Origin: Schizochytrium sp. CCTCC M209059
Taxonomy: Eukaryota > Sar > Bigyra > Thraustochytrida > Thraustochytriidae
Length of the DNA stretch: 64,000 nucleotides
Reading direction: 5' to 3'
Assembly: GCA_000818945.1 (NCBI GenBank)
Contig: KN805401.1
Location: forward strand, 192,092-256,091
Within the stretch, counting starts at the first letter, position 1. Each line of letters starts with the position of its first letter. Under the pieces are notes generated by a model. That model was given only the letters and a program-made list of their open reading frames with translations, had not been told where the DNA came from and made no database searches. Below are positions 42,173 to 51,556 of this stretch, in pieces. Position numbers and translations under genes: made by a program.

Positions 42173-42760
42173 TTCACACCTATCCGTTACGCAGCTGGTG
42201 GCACTGGCAGTTAGTTCCTGGCAGTCGTTGACACCAGTGGCACCGGTGCCACTGTGGCACTGGCACTGGCACTCAACTTGAACTTGAAGATTGACCCGCG
42301 CAACAACGTATACCCACCGAATCTCATCTTGGCTTATGGTCGACTTTATCGAGCGCCGTCGGGGGCAGAATTGATGATCGCCTGCGTGTGTGTGCGTATG
42401 TGTGTAGGTCTAGCATTTGACGTCTGCAGAGATTCAGCCTTTTATAATTTTTCCTTTCAGCCTCTGTGTTGGCGTGTGATTTATTAGCCATTGCTGGATG
42501 GGTGGGGTGGGTCCCCAGCCAGCAGGAACATTGATTGGCCTCATGGCCTCGTCGTAATGCCAAGGCGGGCCGACGACAGGAACGAGAAAAGATGGGGTGG
42601 AGTGAAATGTGAAATGACAAAGAGCGATCAGATGCCTCGCGCACGTGCAGGTGCATGTAGCGATTTGTCACTGAGCAAAGCCTCGTGCAGGTCGCTTTAG
42701 GCAAGCAGGGAGGCAGGCAGGCAGACAGACCGGCACGCGGCACGAGAACTTGGGTGAGCC
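42173..42760. other. Intergenic region with a perfect palindrome, no supported gene
   Basis: About 590 bp. The first 120 bp after the stop contain GGCACTG-type direct repeats and a perfect 20-bp palindrome. The rest shows no coding or RNA feature and should include the promoter of the next gene. Confidence 0.5.
42235..42254. repeat. Perfect 20-bp palindrome in the probable 3' UTR
   Basis: A 10-bp arm (CAGTGGCACC) is followed immediately by its exact reverse complement, 62 bp after the stop of the TPLATE-like gene. Further GGCACTG copies flank it on the right. It could form a cruciform or RNA hairpin, or bind a dimeric factor; the function is unknown. Confidence 0.9.
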
Positions 42761-45700
42761 ATGCTGCCGTCTGCGCAGTCACGTCGGAGAAGCAGACTGA
42801 CAACGCGCAGGCAGACGATTAGTTTTTCACATGAGCTCGCCAAACAGCTCGCCAAAGAAGTTGCTGAGCATGAGAGCAAAAGCGCGAACCCGCCTTGGCG
42901 GAAACAGCGACGGCTGAGCCTTTGCACCGAGGACCCTGGCGGCGAGAGTCAGGGACCGCGGGCGCCAGCGAGGCCAGAGGTTGATGAAGTCTACAAACGC
43001 AAATGCGCCGACACAATCCAGGCGCTCGCAAAGCATACTAAGCATGGCTTCACGCCAATAGAACCGACACAAATCGCAAAGGAGCTTGGAGCGATTGCGA
43101 AACCAAAGAACAGTGGACAGAACGCTGCTCACGGCGCCACCGAGGATGCTGTTCTTGAGCAGAAACGCTTTCTTCGTGAAGAGCGGATCCGCGAGTGCAC
43201 TATTAGCCATGAGATTGCGACAAGACTCCGCAAGGGGCTCGTCAAGGAACCGTGGCTCCGGACAGAACTTGACGTTGGACTGCTCGAGGCATGGCTGCGT
43301 GCTTTTGCCTTGTTCCAAGACTTGAGCATGAATGCTCGAATGCACGTGGCCAGAGCTCTCCAAGTTGTAGTTGTTGATCAGGGAGAAGATATCTATCGAA
43401 TCCGAGATCGAAATCTCCCTGGCATGTTTATCCTTTTGCAAGGCGCAGTGCATCTTGTCGAGGAAGCTCTCAGCGAAAGCGGCGAGCCCAATGTATTTAC
43501 GACGCTCTACGCGGGAGACGCTGTTGGACAGCGATCTTTACTACAGCCCGGAGCCGAACGTGAGTTCACGGCGCAAGCCGCCTCGCGCTGCGTCCTCTTG
43601 CAGCTGAGCGTGAGCGCTTTCCAGCAACTCAAGGCTGCCGAGCAGGAAACGTACGAAAGCCTCCGGGATGCACTCGAAGCGACGCGAATAGCAACTTCTT
43701 CCATTATTGGTGCAGTAGACAAATTGGATGAAATCGCAGCGGAGGAGTGCAAGCGCTCGGCAACAAATGCTTTCATTCTTCAGGCGCCACTGCTTCAGCT
43801 GTTGCCTGAGGAACTTGCCGCCTCGGTGTGTTCCAAAGCGGAGCTGCACAACTTCTCTCCAGGCGAGGAAGTCAAAGCAGACGGCATCTTGCTCGTCCTT
43901 CGAGGCTCAATACAAGTGACGACAAAGACACCCATGGATCGGCGTCCAAACACGGACGCAAACGCAAATTTGCTCAAGCTGAAAGGCTTCTTCAAGACTG
44001 AGGATCTTTGGTGGTGCGGCCTGCGTTGCCAGAAGAAGTTTCGCTTGAAGACGAGCACACTTGGTCTGACCAGCATTTTCAAGCGCAACGGCGCGAACAG
44101 AGACTCCGGCACGGACAATACAGAACGTCCAAAGGGTTTGAAAAACATTATTAGGAACGCGCTCGGCACTTCGTCACAGGGAAACACAGATGTCGGCTCC
44201 CCTGGTGTCATCGTCCGCACGGAAGGTGCCGATGCTGAAGGGTCTGATTTTTTCGCGAACACGTTTGAACATGATTTCAATGACAATGACGACAAAACTG
44301 ACGGAAACGACGACGATGACGTCGACGATGATGACGATAGTGACGATGATGATGACAGTGATGATGGAAGGCTCGTTTCGACAGTGTCTCATCACGGCGA
44401 CTTACCCAAGATTGAATCGTCGCCTCAAAGGAAGGGGAACAAGTTCGCCAGCATGCGGATCTCCAAGTTTGATGCGTCGACACCATCAGGGTTTGTCCAT
44501 GGCGCGCAAAAGATTCGCCCAGGTTTCGTGAAACATGTGAAAGCACAACGACGGCGACGCTCAGGTGCTTCGCAGCACGTTTTGGACGCGGAAAACTTTG
44601 TGGATCGGTTTCGCAAAAGTACCGTGGCTGCAGTGACGAGTCGGCTGAGTCCCGAATGGCGTGAGAACGCCAGAGGCGAGCTTTGTCTGACGCGCTTGGA
44701 GTTCGGAAATGTGTTGTGCGAAGGCAACCTTTTGCGAGCAGCGCAGAGCCACAGCTGCGGGCGAACAGTCTTTGACCTGGCAGATCATGCTGACGACGAA
44801 GACGCGCAGCTTGTTGCCGACAAAGTCTCAGGTTGTCTTGCGCTCGTTATTCCATCCACCCTTTTGCGCGAATCGCTAGGAGCACGCAAGCTTGAGCCGG
44901 AAACAAGACGACGGACCAAGTCCGGAACGCCGATGGGCCACTTTTTCTCGCTGGCGCGCCAACATCGAACGGAGGCAGACCTCAGTGCAATTGCGCATCG
45001 CCTCCGAAACATGGCTTCCTTCTCTCAGCTCCCTCCAGCGACGCGCAAAGAGATTTGCCGCAATGCCAAGCTGGAAATGTACAGTGCCGGCGAGCTAATT
45101 GTGAGACAAGGCGATGTTCGCGCAGACAAATACTACCTCGTGCTTTGCGGATCAGCATCAGTCCTGAAACTCCCGTTCGAGCAGCCTGCGCGACGGATCG
45201 GGGACTACAGAGCCTCTTTTGGCTCATGCGTTCTTCTTTTGCAGCCCGGAGACGCGTTCGGCGAGGCAGCGATGGTTCGAAAGGCCGGACGCTCAGCGAG
45301 CGTTATTGCGCGCGAGGCGTGCTGCCTCCTTGCCATCGGATACGGCGAGTATGCACGAATTTTTCAGCTGAACATGTGTTGGGAGGAGCGCAAGCTGAAG
45401 CATCACAGCGAGCTGACGCCAGACTTGCTCGAGGCCCTGAGACGCCCTCCTGCGCTGCGTAGCTCCGAGGACGTTGGAGCCCTTGTGGAGTGGTCAGCGA
45501 ACGTTGAGTTTTTCCAGCATCTCAACACTCGCGCACGGCGACTACTTTGTTCAGAACTGCGGTACGAACGCTTGGAAGCAGGAACTCTTATTTTTCGCGA
45601 AGGGGCTGAGGCAGCCACTGCCTTTGTAGTCCTCTCCGGGGCTGTTTCGGTGCATCAGCGGGATTCGCAGAGTGCGCAAGACAAGAATCTTTTGGTTGGG

Positions 45701-47809
45701 TCACGTGTGAACGAGGCGCAGTCCCAGCTCGGGCCGTGTGTGGATGTCGTGGTCGTTGGCCAGATGCTCCGGCGAGCAAATCCTCACGAGGTCGGCCGCC
45801 TTCGTTCTGGCATTGCTCAAGAATGGCAACGCAGCGCCAGTGGAGTCACGCGAGGACTCACAGAACTTTGTATTTTGGACACAGCGGTGATTCACAGGAT
45901 GGTGGAAGACAACCAGAGCGTAATTCTACCTGAACTCGTGAAAGAGATTGTCCAAAAACCTCTGGCGCAGCGCAGTGTGGGCGAGTCGCAGGCGCTCGAG
46001 AACCTGCTTATGCGCATTGGCTTCCTCAAGCAGTTATCGCACGAGCCGGCGGTGATGCAGCGTCTCTCGCAGCTTGTGCGATGTAAGGCGTGTCCAGCGG
46101 CCGATCTTCTCTTCCAGCAGGGCGACGAGGGGGACATGCTATACATTATTCTTCGAGGCTCGGTACAGATCCGCAAAGCAGCCACGCCTGAAGACGACGA
46201 TGTTCTTCCGGGAGCTGCGTCCGCTGTGCGCGCGTTGAGGCGTCAAAGGTCTCAGCCCAAACTGAACTTGCGGCAGTGCATTGCAGGTCTCAAGACAGGC
46301 ACCTTTCGTTTGAGTAGCGCGGAAGACTTCCATGTGCTCGATTTTCACTTTGGTGACCTCGCCGCTGAGCTCTCGATGGGTGACTCTTTTGGGGAGATGG
46401 CTTTGTTACCGGATGCTACGGCCCGAACTGGGACGGCTATCACGGTGGAGCCTTGTCTCTTCCTGACCCTCTTGCGGGACGATTTCGAAGAAACCTTGCG
46501 CCTGCATCTCAAGTCGTTGGTCTTTCAACCAAATTTGGCCAAGACAAAGCTTGCGAACCGGAGCGCTCTCAACCTTGTCGACCACATTCGAGGAATTCGC
46601 GCGATCCTGGATACTTTGGAGATTGGAAAGGCGCTCCGCGCACTTGGGAATGGTCCTCTGAACGCTATATGCGAGCGCCTCGACTATACAATGCTCACGC
46701 CTGGCCAAGTTCTCGCGCACAAAGGAGACACAGCGCGCAGAATGTACATTATCGTCAAGGGTAGCGTGCAGGAGGTTGCTTCCAGCGGTGAAGAGGGTGA
46801 AGGCGGGACCACCACGTTCAAGTCGGGTGAAACGGTGCTGGAGGCGGCTTTGGCGCTGTCCGTGGCGCAGCACGCAACGGTGCGAAGCGTCGGCCGCACC
46901 GTAGTGCTCTCGCTTCCAGGGTTTTGGTACCGCAAGTTGTGGCCACCCGAGTTGCGATTGCAAGGCAAATTGATTATGCTTGAGCGCTCGACAGTCTTTG
47001 AAAGCGCGTATCCGCGTGAACTCGCGAGCTTGGCGAGTTTAATGCAGCTGCGCAAAGTTCCGCGTAATGCGGAAATTGATTGCACGGGCCTGCTCGTGGT
47101 CCTGCGCGATGGCGCGTGCGAAGTCCATTCGCGCGAGCAAACTGGCATCGTGCTTGCAGAGCTTGGCCCTGGCGAGACATTTGGCGAAGGGTATTGCTGC
47201 GGACACGAAAGATTTCTCAAGCAATTATCGCGTGAGCGGCTCGTAAGTAAGTGCCAATCTGAAGTGTACGTCTTGGCAGCTGATCAAGTCGCGAATGTGC
47301 TCACGGCATCGACCCTGGCGCACTTTACCAAAGTCGCGAGCGTCAAGCATGGCTGGCATTTGGCCTATCTCTCTCGTCAGGCCAAGGTTGCACGCAGAAG
47401 CGACCACACCAGGGCCCAGCTTTTGCTGCGGGAGGCAATTCTTGAGCAAGGTCGGCAACGCAAGACGTTGGCACGCATGGGTCCAGACGCGGCGCAACAA
47501 GCTCAGGGCGCAAGTAAAGAAGTCGGTGCTGCTGCGGATGCGTTGGAGGGCCCTCAGCCGCGGTACCGAGGGAACCCCTTCCGAGGGGGCGACTGGACGG
47601 AGGTTCATTATATTTCGAAAGCGGAGTCTGCTGCGGCTGCGGAGGCAGCTGCTCGTAAGGCAACTGAGGAAGTGCGCGCTCCTGTGCGTGCTTCCGTTGC
47701 TGACGCTGCGGTCCCTATGCTCTCGTGTCTTGGTCAAAAGATGGCCAAATCTACACGATCAACAACCTTGCAAAGGATGAAGAAAACAAACAAAAGCAAG
47801 AAACTATAG
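42761..47809 (+). CDS. Protein with about seven cyclic-nucleotide-binding (cNMP/CAP) folds
   Basis: The 1682-residue protein has no TM segments and no kinase. Tandem CNB-like folds lie at about 180-290, 342-390 (interrupted; its second half seems to resume near 640-700), 751-868, 916-1051, 1087-1247, 1294-1401 and 1414-1520. The recurring signature is xLRGSVxV preceded by an acidic or basic loop (IILRGSVQI, LVLCGSASV, FVVLSGAVSV, IIVKGSVQE). Phosphate-binding cassettes are best kept in fold 3 (GDAFGEAAMVRKAGRSASV) and fold 5 (GDSFGEMALLPDATARTGTAI). Both have FGE and an Arg, so these two probably bind cAMP or cGMP. Fold 7 has GETFGEG without the Arg. The others look degenerate. A basic and Asp-rich insertion (about 400-620) splits fold 2. 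It is probably a cytosolic or flagellar nucleotide-sensing scaffold, by inference. Confidence 0.9.
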   Translation: MLPSAQSRRRSRLTTRRQTISFSHELAKQLAKEVAEHESKSANPPWRKQRRLSLCTEDPGGESQGPRAPARPEVDEVYKRKCADTIQALAKHTKHGFTPIEPTQIAKELGAIAKPKNSGQNAAHGATEDAVLEQKRFLREERIRECTISHEIATRLRKGLVKEPWLRTELDVGLLEAWLRAFALFQDLSMNARMHVARALQVVVVDQGEDIYRIRDRNLPGMFILLQGAVHLVEEALSESGEPNVFTTLYAGDAVGQRSLLQPGAEREFTAQAASRCVLLQLSVSAFQQLKAAEQETYESLRDALEATRIATSSIIGAVDKLDEIAAEECKRSATNAFILQAPLLQLLPEELAASVCSKAELHNFSPGEEVKADGILLVLRGSIQVTTKTPMDRRPNTDANANLLKLKGFFKTEDLWWCGLRCQKKFRLKTSTLGLTSIFKRNGANRDSGTDNTERPKGLKNIIRNALGTSSQGNTDVGSPGVIVRTEGADAEGSDFFANTFEHDFNDNDDKTDGNDDDDVDDDDDSDDDDDSDDGRLVSTVSHHGDLPKIESSPQRKGNKFASMRISKFDASTPSGFVHGAQKIRPGFVKHVKAQRRRRSGASQHVLDAENFVDRFRKSTVAAVTSRLSPEWRENARGELCLTRLEFGNVLCEGNLLRAAQSHSCGRTVFDLADHADDEDAQLVADKVSGCLALVIPSTLLRESLGARKLEPETRRRTKSGTPMGHFFSLARQHRTEADLSAIAHRLRNMASFSQLPPATRKEICRNAKLEMYSAGELIVRQGDVRADKYYLVLCGSASVLKLPFEQPARRIGDYRASFGSCVLLLQPGDAFGEAAMVRKAGRSASVIAREACCLLAIGYGEYARIFQLNMCWEERKLKHHSELTPDLLEALRRPPALRSSEDVGALVEWSANVEFFQHLNTRARRLLCSELRYERLEAGTLIFREGAEAATAFVVLSGAVSVHQRDSQSAQDKNLLVGSRVNEAQSQLGPCVDVVVVGQMLRRANPHEVGRLRSGIAQEWQRSASGVTRGLTELCILDTAVIHRMVEDNQSVILPELVKEIVQKPLAQRSVGESQALENLLMRIGFLKQLSHEPAVMQRLSQLVRCKACPAADLLFQQGDEGDMLYIILRGSVQIRKAATPEDDDVLPGAASAVRALRRQRSQPKLNLRQCIAGLKTGTFRLSSAEDFHVLDFHFGDLAAELSMGDSFGEMALLPDATARTGTAITVEPCLFLTLLRDDFEETLRLHLKSLVFQPNLAKTKLANRSALNLVDHIRGIRAILDTLEIGKALRALGNGPLNAICERLDYTMLTPGQVLAHKGDTARRMYIIVKGSVQEVASSGEEGEGGTTTFKSGETVLEAALALSVAQHATVRSVGRTVVLSLPGFWYRKLWPPELRLQGKLIMLERSTVFESAYPRELASLASLMQLRKVPRNAEIDCTGLLVVLRDGACEVHSREQTGIVLAELGPGETFGEGYCCGHERFLKQLSRERLVSKCQSEVYVLAADQVANVLTASTLAHFTKVASVKHGWHLAYLSRQAKVARRSDHTRAQLLLREAILEQGRQRKTLARMGPDAAQQAQGASKEVGAAADALEGPQPRYRGNPFRGGDWTEVHYISKAESAAAAEAAARKATEEVRAPVRASVADAAVPMLSCLGQKMAKSTRSTTLQRMKKTNKSKKL

Positions 47810-48252
47810 CCGTGCCCACGATGAGGTGAGGTAACACGAGGGGTGACGTGAACGCGAGGGACCGACCTTTCGCCACCCAGGAAAGGCGGAAATGAGTCCT
47901 AAAAAATCACACGGCGGAGTTTTTCCAAGCATCCTCCAACCCACAGCGACGGGAAGGCACACCCCAATTGGTTTTGCAAAAGGGGGGCCCAGTGTTTGTT
48001 TACCTTTCGGAAACATATGATGCCAGGCTCAGATCTTGTTCACACACATTTGACACCTAGGCGTCTTTCTGTCGGTTTTGTCGAAGAAAAGATGCTGTTG
48101 CCGTAGAAGGAAAACAAACGTATGCAAGAGAAGAAAAGCGAAAGTCAAAAGCAAAGCGAAAGTCAAAGAAGAGTGAAGAAAACAATGAAACGGCAATGTC
48201 AGGCCAAAGCTGGGTTCGAGATAAAGTCACTTGCTTGATTTGGCGATAGGCT
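47810..48252. other. Spacer between convergent genes, no supported gene
   Basis: 443 bp holding the 3' ends of the CNB protein gene (+) and the S-formylglutathione hydrolase gene (-). Imperfect AAGCGAAAGTC-type repeats lie at about 48130-48172. No coding or RNA feature is seen. Confidence 0.5.
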
Positions 48253-49137
48253 TTAGATGTGCTTTGCGATGAAGTCGAGGTGGTCATCGATAAAGGTGGC
48301 CATCGTGTAGTAGGAGTGGTCGTAGCCCTCCTGGAAGCGGAACTCGACGTCGACCTTGTCGTTAGTCTTGGCGGCCTCGATGAAGTTCTCGGAAAGGAGC
48401 TGGTCAGGGTAAAAGTTGTCGGCAAGACCCTGGTCCGCAAAGATGGGGAGCTGGGGGCCCTCGTAGGACTTGACGAGCTCGGAAGCATCGTACTTGGCCC
48501 AGGCGGACTTGTCCTCGCCGAGGTAGCCGGTGAAGGCCTTCTGGCCCCACTGGCAGTTCATGGGGTTGGCGATGGGCGCAAAGGCGGTGGCGCACTTGAA
48601 CATGCCCGGGTTCTTGAGCGCGGTGATGAGGGAACCGTGGCCGCCCATGGAGTGGCCAGAGACAGCCTTGCGAGAGTCGTCGACGGGAAGCTCGGAGGCG
48701 ATGAGCGAGGGCAGTTCGTCAGTCACGTACGAGTACATGTTGTAGTTCTTCTTCCACTTTTCGGTGGTGGCATCGACGTAGAAGCCGGCGCCGGAGCCGA
48801 AGTCGTAGCTCTCGTCCTCGCCCTCGATGTTGGCGCCGCGGGGGCTGGTGTCGGGAGCGACGAGGGCAAAGCCGAGCTCGGCGGCCCTGCGCTGCGCGCC
48901 GGCCTTGGTGGTGAAGTTCTCATCCGTGCAGGTGAGACCGCTCAGGTAGTAGACGACGGGGACCTTGCTGTTCTCGCTTTGGGAGGGGAGGAAGACCGAG
49001 AACTTCATCTCCAGGTCGCCGAGCACCTTGGAGGTGTGGGAGAATTGCTTGACCCATCCTCCGAAGGCCTTGTTCTGCTTGACGAGGTTGAGCGCCATCT
49101 TCTCGCTTCTCTTGCTATCTGTCTGTGTCGTCGTCAT
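48253..49137 (-). CDS. ESD: S-formylglutathione hydrolase (esterase D)
   Basis: Hydrolyses S-formylglutathione to formate and glutathione, the last step of glutathione-dependent formaldehyde detoxification in the cytosol. The first in-frame ATG is at 49137; the ATG at 49098 gives 281 residues, close to the family length of about 282, and may be the true start. Counting from the latter, the family signature FGSGAGFYVDAT lies at 100-111. The nucleophile is Ser150 (SGHSMGGHG), with Asp227 (QGLADNF) and His261 (YDHSYY) completing the triad. The protein is complete alpha/beta hydrolase fold throughout. Codons end overwhelmingly in C or G, unlike the giant genes upstream, which suggests high expression. 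The gene converges on the CNB gene and diverges from GOT1. Confidence 0.97.
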   Translation of the reverse strand: MTTTQTDSKRSEKMALNLVKQNKAFGGWVKQFSHTSKVLGDLEMKFSVFLPSQSENSKVPVVYYLSGLTCTDENFTTKAGAQRRAAELGFALVAPDTSPRGANIEGEDESYDFGSGAGFYVDATTEKWKKNYNMYSYVTDELPSLIASELPVDDSRKAVSGHSMGGHGSLITALKNPGMFKCATAFAPIANPMNCQWGQKAFTGYLGEDKSAWAKYDASELVKSYEGPQLPIFADQGLADNFYPDQLLSENFIEAAKTNDKVDVEFRFQEGYDHSYYTMATFIDDHLDFIAKHI

Positions 49138-49758
49138 GTGAGCGCACCCAGTCACGCCGGCGGACGTTCACGCCACGTCGACCAGTTTGCGTTGCGTTTT
49201 ATTTACATCGGGCGCGAGCGAGCGAGCGTGCGAGCGTGCGTGCGTGCGTGGCCCAACCCGTCCAAGACGTCGACCGTATCCATATCTTTCCTCGTCAGTC
49301 GTCGCCCTCCTCCTGCCATGCCTTTCCGTCCTCTTCTCTCCTCCTCCTTCCCGTTTCCCCCGGGCCCGTCTCCCTCCCCGCTTCGGCACCTTCTCCCGCT
49401 CCCTCTCGCGCGCCTTCTCCTCCGCGCGCCTCTCCTCGCCGTGGGCCTCTGCCTCGGTCTCGCCGCCATCCCTCCCTCGGCCCCATCCCTCCCTCCCTCC
49501 CTCCCTCGACAGCGACCTGCCCGAGGCCGCCGCGTCCTCCACGCCCGGCTCCAGCGCGCGCTGCTGCGCCTTGTGCGCCTCCTCCCTCGGCGACCTACCC
49601 GTGCGCGTCTCGCTCTCGCTCTCGCTCTCCCCGCGGTCGATGCGGTTCTGGCGGCCGTCGATGAGCCGCCTCTGCGCTCTCGGCGCGCTGCCGCCGCGTG
49701 AAGTCGCCGCCGACGACGCCGCGCGGCGGAGGCGGCGGCTGGAAGGGGGAGGCGAGGA

Positions 49759-49815
49759 GGGAGGCAGGGAGGCAGGGAGGCAGGGAGGCAGGGAGGCAGG
49801 GAGGCAGGAAGCAGG
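49759..49815. repeat. GAGGCAGG octamer run
   Basis: About seven tandem copies of the 8-bp unit GAGGCAGG, all purine-rich on the plus strand apart from one C per unit, in the spacer between ESD and GOT1. Confidence 0.9.
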
Positions 49816-49901
49816 CCAAGCGAGCGTCGCAGCGAGCGGATAGCAGCGCCGCGCTGCAGCTCGGCTCGGCTCAGCTGGTCTCGCCCGCCTGGCCACTTCA
49901 G

Positions 49902-49996
49902 CGGGCACCCGATTGGGGCACCCGAACGGGGGCACCCGATCGGCCGGCGGGGCACCCGATTGGGCGGGCACCCGAACGGGGGCACCCGATCGGGCC
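49902..49996. repeat. GGGCACCCGA(A/T) minisatellite upstream of GOT1
   Basis: Six copies of a GGCACCCGA core with spacers of varying length, alternating GATTGGG, GAACGGG and GATCGG ends. The core contains the inverted GGGCACCC-like element. It ends about 220 bp before the GOT1 ATG, so it may sit in or near the promoter. Confidence 0.85.
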
Positions 49997-50213
49997 GGCC
50001 TGGCCTGGCGTGGCGGAGGGAGTGCCCACGTGGCGGTTTTTTACGGGGAGAAGCGGAGCGGGCAGAGCGCGAGCGGGCGGGGAGGTCCCGCGCAGGAGTG
50101 GCCTCTGGGTTGGGGTCGTGGCGCGGGGGCGCGTTCTTGCCTTGCGTTTCTTGGCTGGGCAGGTCTCTTCTGTTCTTGTCTCGCGGGGCGCCGGCGGGTC
50201 CGGCTCGGGGAGG

Positions 50214-50657
50214 ATGATGAGCGACGTGCGCAAGATCGGCCTCGGCCTGCTGGGGCTCGGCGTGTTCTTTCTGCTGCTGGGCATGGTGCTGCTGTTTGAC
50301 CGGAAGCTGCTGGCGATGGGAAACGTGCTCTTCCTGGTCGGCTTCACGCTGCTGAGCACGCCCAGGCGCACCGCGGAGTTCTTCGGCCTCTACGGCGACA
50401 GGATCAAGGAACGCTGGCAAAAGCGTTGGCGCGGCCTCATCACTTTCTTCGGAGGCATCTACATTGTTATGTCGGGCTACCCCATGATTGGCATGTTCAT
50501 CGAGCTCTTCGGCTTCATCAACTTGTTTGGCTCCTTCTTCCCACTCGTGCTAGCGTTTTTGCGCAGCCTCCCGGTGGTCGGCCCGCTGCTCAACATGCCC
50601 GTCATCTCTACAATGGCGGACAAGATCTCGGGCAAACCGAGCCAGTCGATGGTCTAG
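50214..50657 (+). CDS. GOT1: Golgi transport protein Got1
   Basis: A small four-TM protein of ER and early Golgi membranes that aids COPII-dependent ER-to-Golgi transport. The frame from the ATG at 50214 gives 147 residues (a second ATG follows directly), the usual Got1 length. Family features appear in order: KIGLGLLGLGVFFLLLGM, FDRKLLAMGNVLFLVG, GGIYIVMSGYPMIGMFIELFGF, LFGSFFPLVLAF, and LPVVGPLLNMP. These match yeast and human Got1 closely across the whole length. The frame is open far upstream, but that part is low-complexity promoter sequence and not Got1-like. The gene is divergent from ESD and convergent with the LOG gene. Confidence 0.95.
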   Translation: MMSDVRKIGLGLLGLGVFFLLLGMVLLFDRKLLAMGNVLFLVGFTLLSTPRRTAEFFGLYGDRIKERWQKRWRGLITFFGGIYIVMSGYPMIGMFIELFGFINLFGSFFPLVLAFLRSLPVVGPLLNMPVISTMADKISGKPSQSMV

Positions 50658-51556
50658 GCTTGTTTGCGGAGCTAGGCCGAGACGGGCTAGGCCGACTCGT
50701 CAAGCAAGCAAGTAAAGCTAGCTAGCTAGCTGCCATCTGGAGAGCCTTCGCGCGCACGATGAGCGAAACCTGCTGAAGCAATTCATCGTAGGCTCATCAA
50801 GAAGGTTACATTACGTGGACCGAGCCGATGTGTGCACGGAGCGAAAAAGCATTTACAAACTCCCACTCTCTCGTTGGCGTGGTGCAATTACCACCACATG
50901 TCATGACATGACATCACATGACATCACATGACGTGCATTAGTTCGTTTCCTGTTGCGGAGGAGTTTTCAACCTCAACTTCGGAGGCAGGGTGGTGGGCTC
51001 TTTCCCCTTTTCCTCCTCTTCCTCCTCTTCCTCCTCTTCCTCCTCTTCCTCCTCGTCACCTTTTCTCTCTTCTTTTCCGTCGTCAGACGCCCGTATTTGT
51101 ATCTCATTAAGAAAGGGGCCGCATTGGGAGTTGTGTCTCATACGGCAGCTCTCATGCCTCTGTATCCATGCGCCCTTTTTTTCATTTTTCCAAAATTGAA
51201 GCGTCTTTGCCTAAATACTATCACGACCTTCTTACGTGAGGGTGAGGGTGAACACCTGTTTTGCGAAGAACGGACAGTTTTACAATTGTTTGCGCTCCGA
51301 TCCTCTCTCTCTCTCCTCGAGCGTCGGGCGACGCAACTCTCCCTTCCTTCCTCCTCCCCTCCAAATGAAAGAGAAAAGAAAAAAGGAAAGTCAGACATAA
51401 AGGTAAAGTAGGTTCTCTTTGGTGTGTCATCTTTTTTCCTTGCATTCTGAGCAAGCTTCATGGATGATCTTCGCATAAGAAAGCTTCCTCTTTCCTTCAG
51501 TCTGCCTTCAGGATGCCTCTAAATTTGGAAACTCTAAAAACTTTACTTCTTCTTTA
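50658..51556. other. Spacer between convergent genes with simple repeats
   Basis: 900 bp between the ends of GOT1 (+) and the LOG-family gene (-). It contains an ACATGACATC direct repeat near 50900-50932 that includes the 14-bp palindrome CATGTCATGACATG, and a CCTCTT hexamer run. Frames crossing it are low complexity. No RNA gene was recognised. Confidence 0.5.
51010..51054. repeat. CCTCTT hexanucleotide run
   Basis: A pure-pyrimidine run of TCCTCT hexamers, about seven units, in the spacer between GOT1 and the LOG-family gene. Confidence 0.9.

Larger units (their letters stand above)
49138..50213. other. Divergent promoter region with purine/pyrimidine and GC minisatellites
   Basis: About 1.1 kb between the starts of the ESD (-) and GOT1 (+) genes. 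It is very GC-rich and strand-asymmetric: pyrimidine-rich from 49300 to 49640, purine-rich from 49740 to 49815, then a GGCACCCGA minisatellite. Long frames cross it on both strands, but they translate to Pro/Ser/Arg/Glu low complexity and I support none. Confidence 0.55.

Noticed and set aside
48259..49701. A 480-codon frame antisense to S-formylglutathione hydrolase
   Set aside because: Same cause as above: strong third-position bias of the real gene. It has no recognisable motif, and its extension runs into pyrimidine-rich promoter sequence.
49203..50420. Long minus- and plus-strand frames between ESD and GOT1
   Set aside because: They translate to Pro/Arg/Ser/Glu low complexity over GC-rich repeats, and one overlaps the GOT1 coding sequence in antisense.
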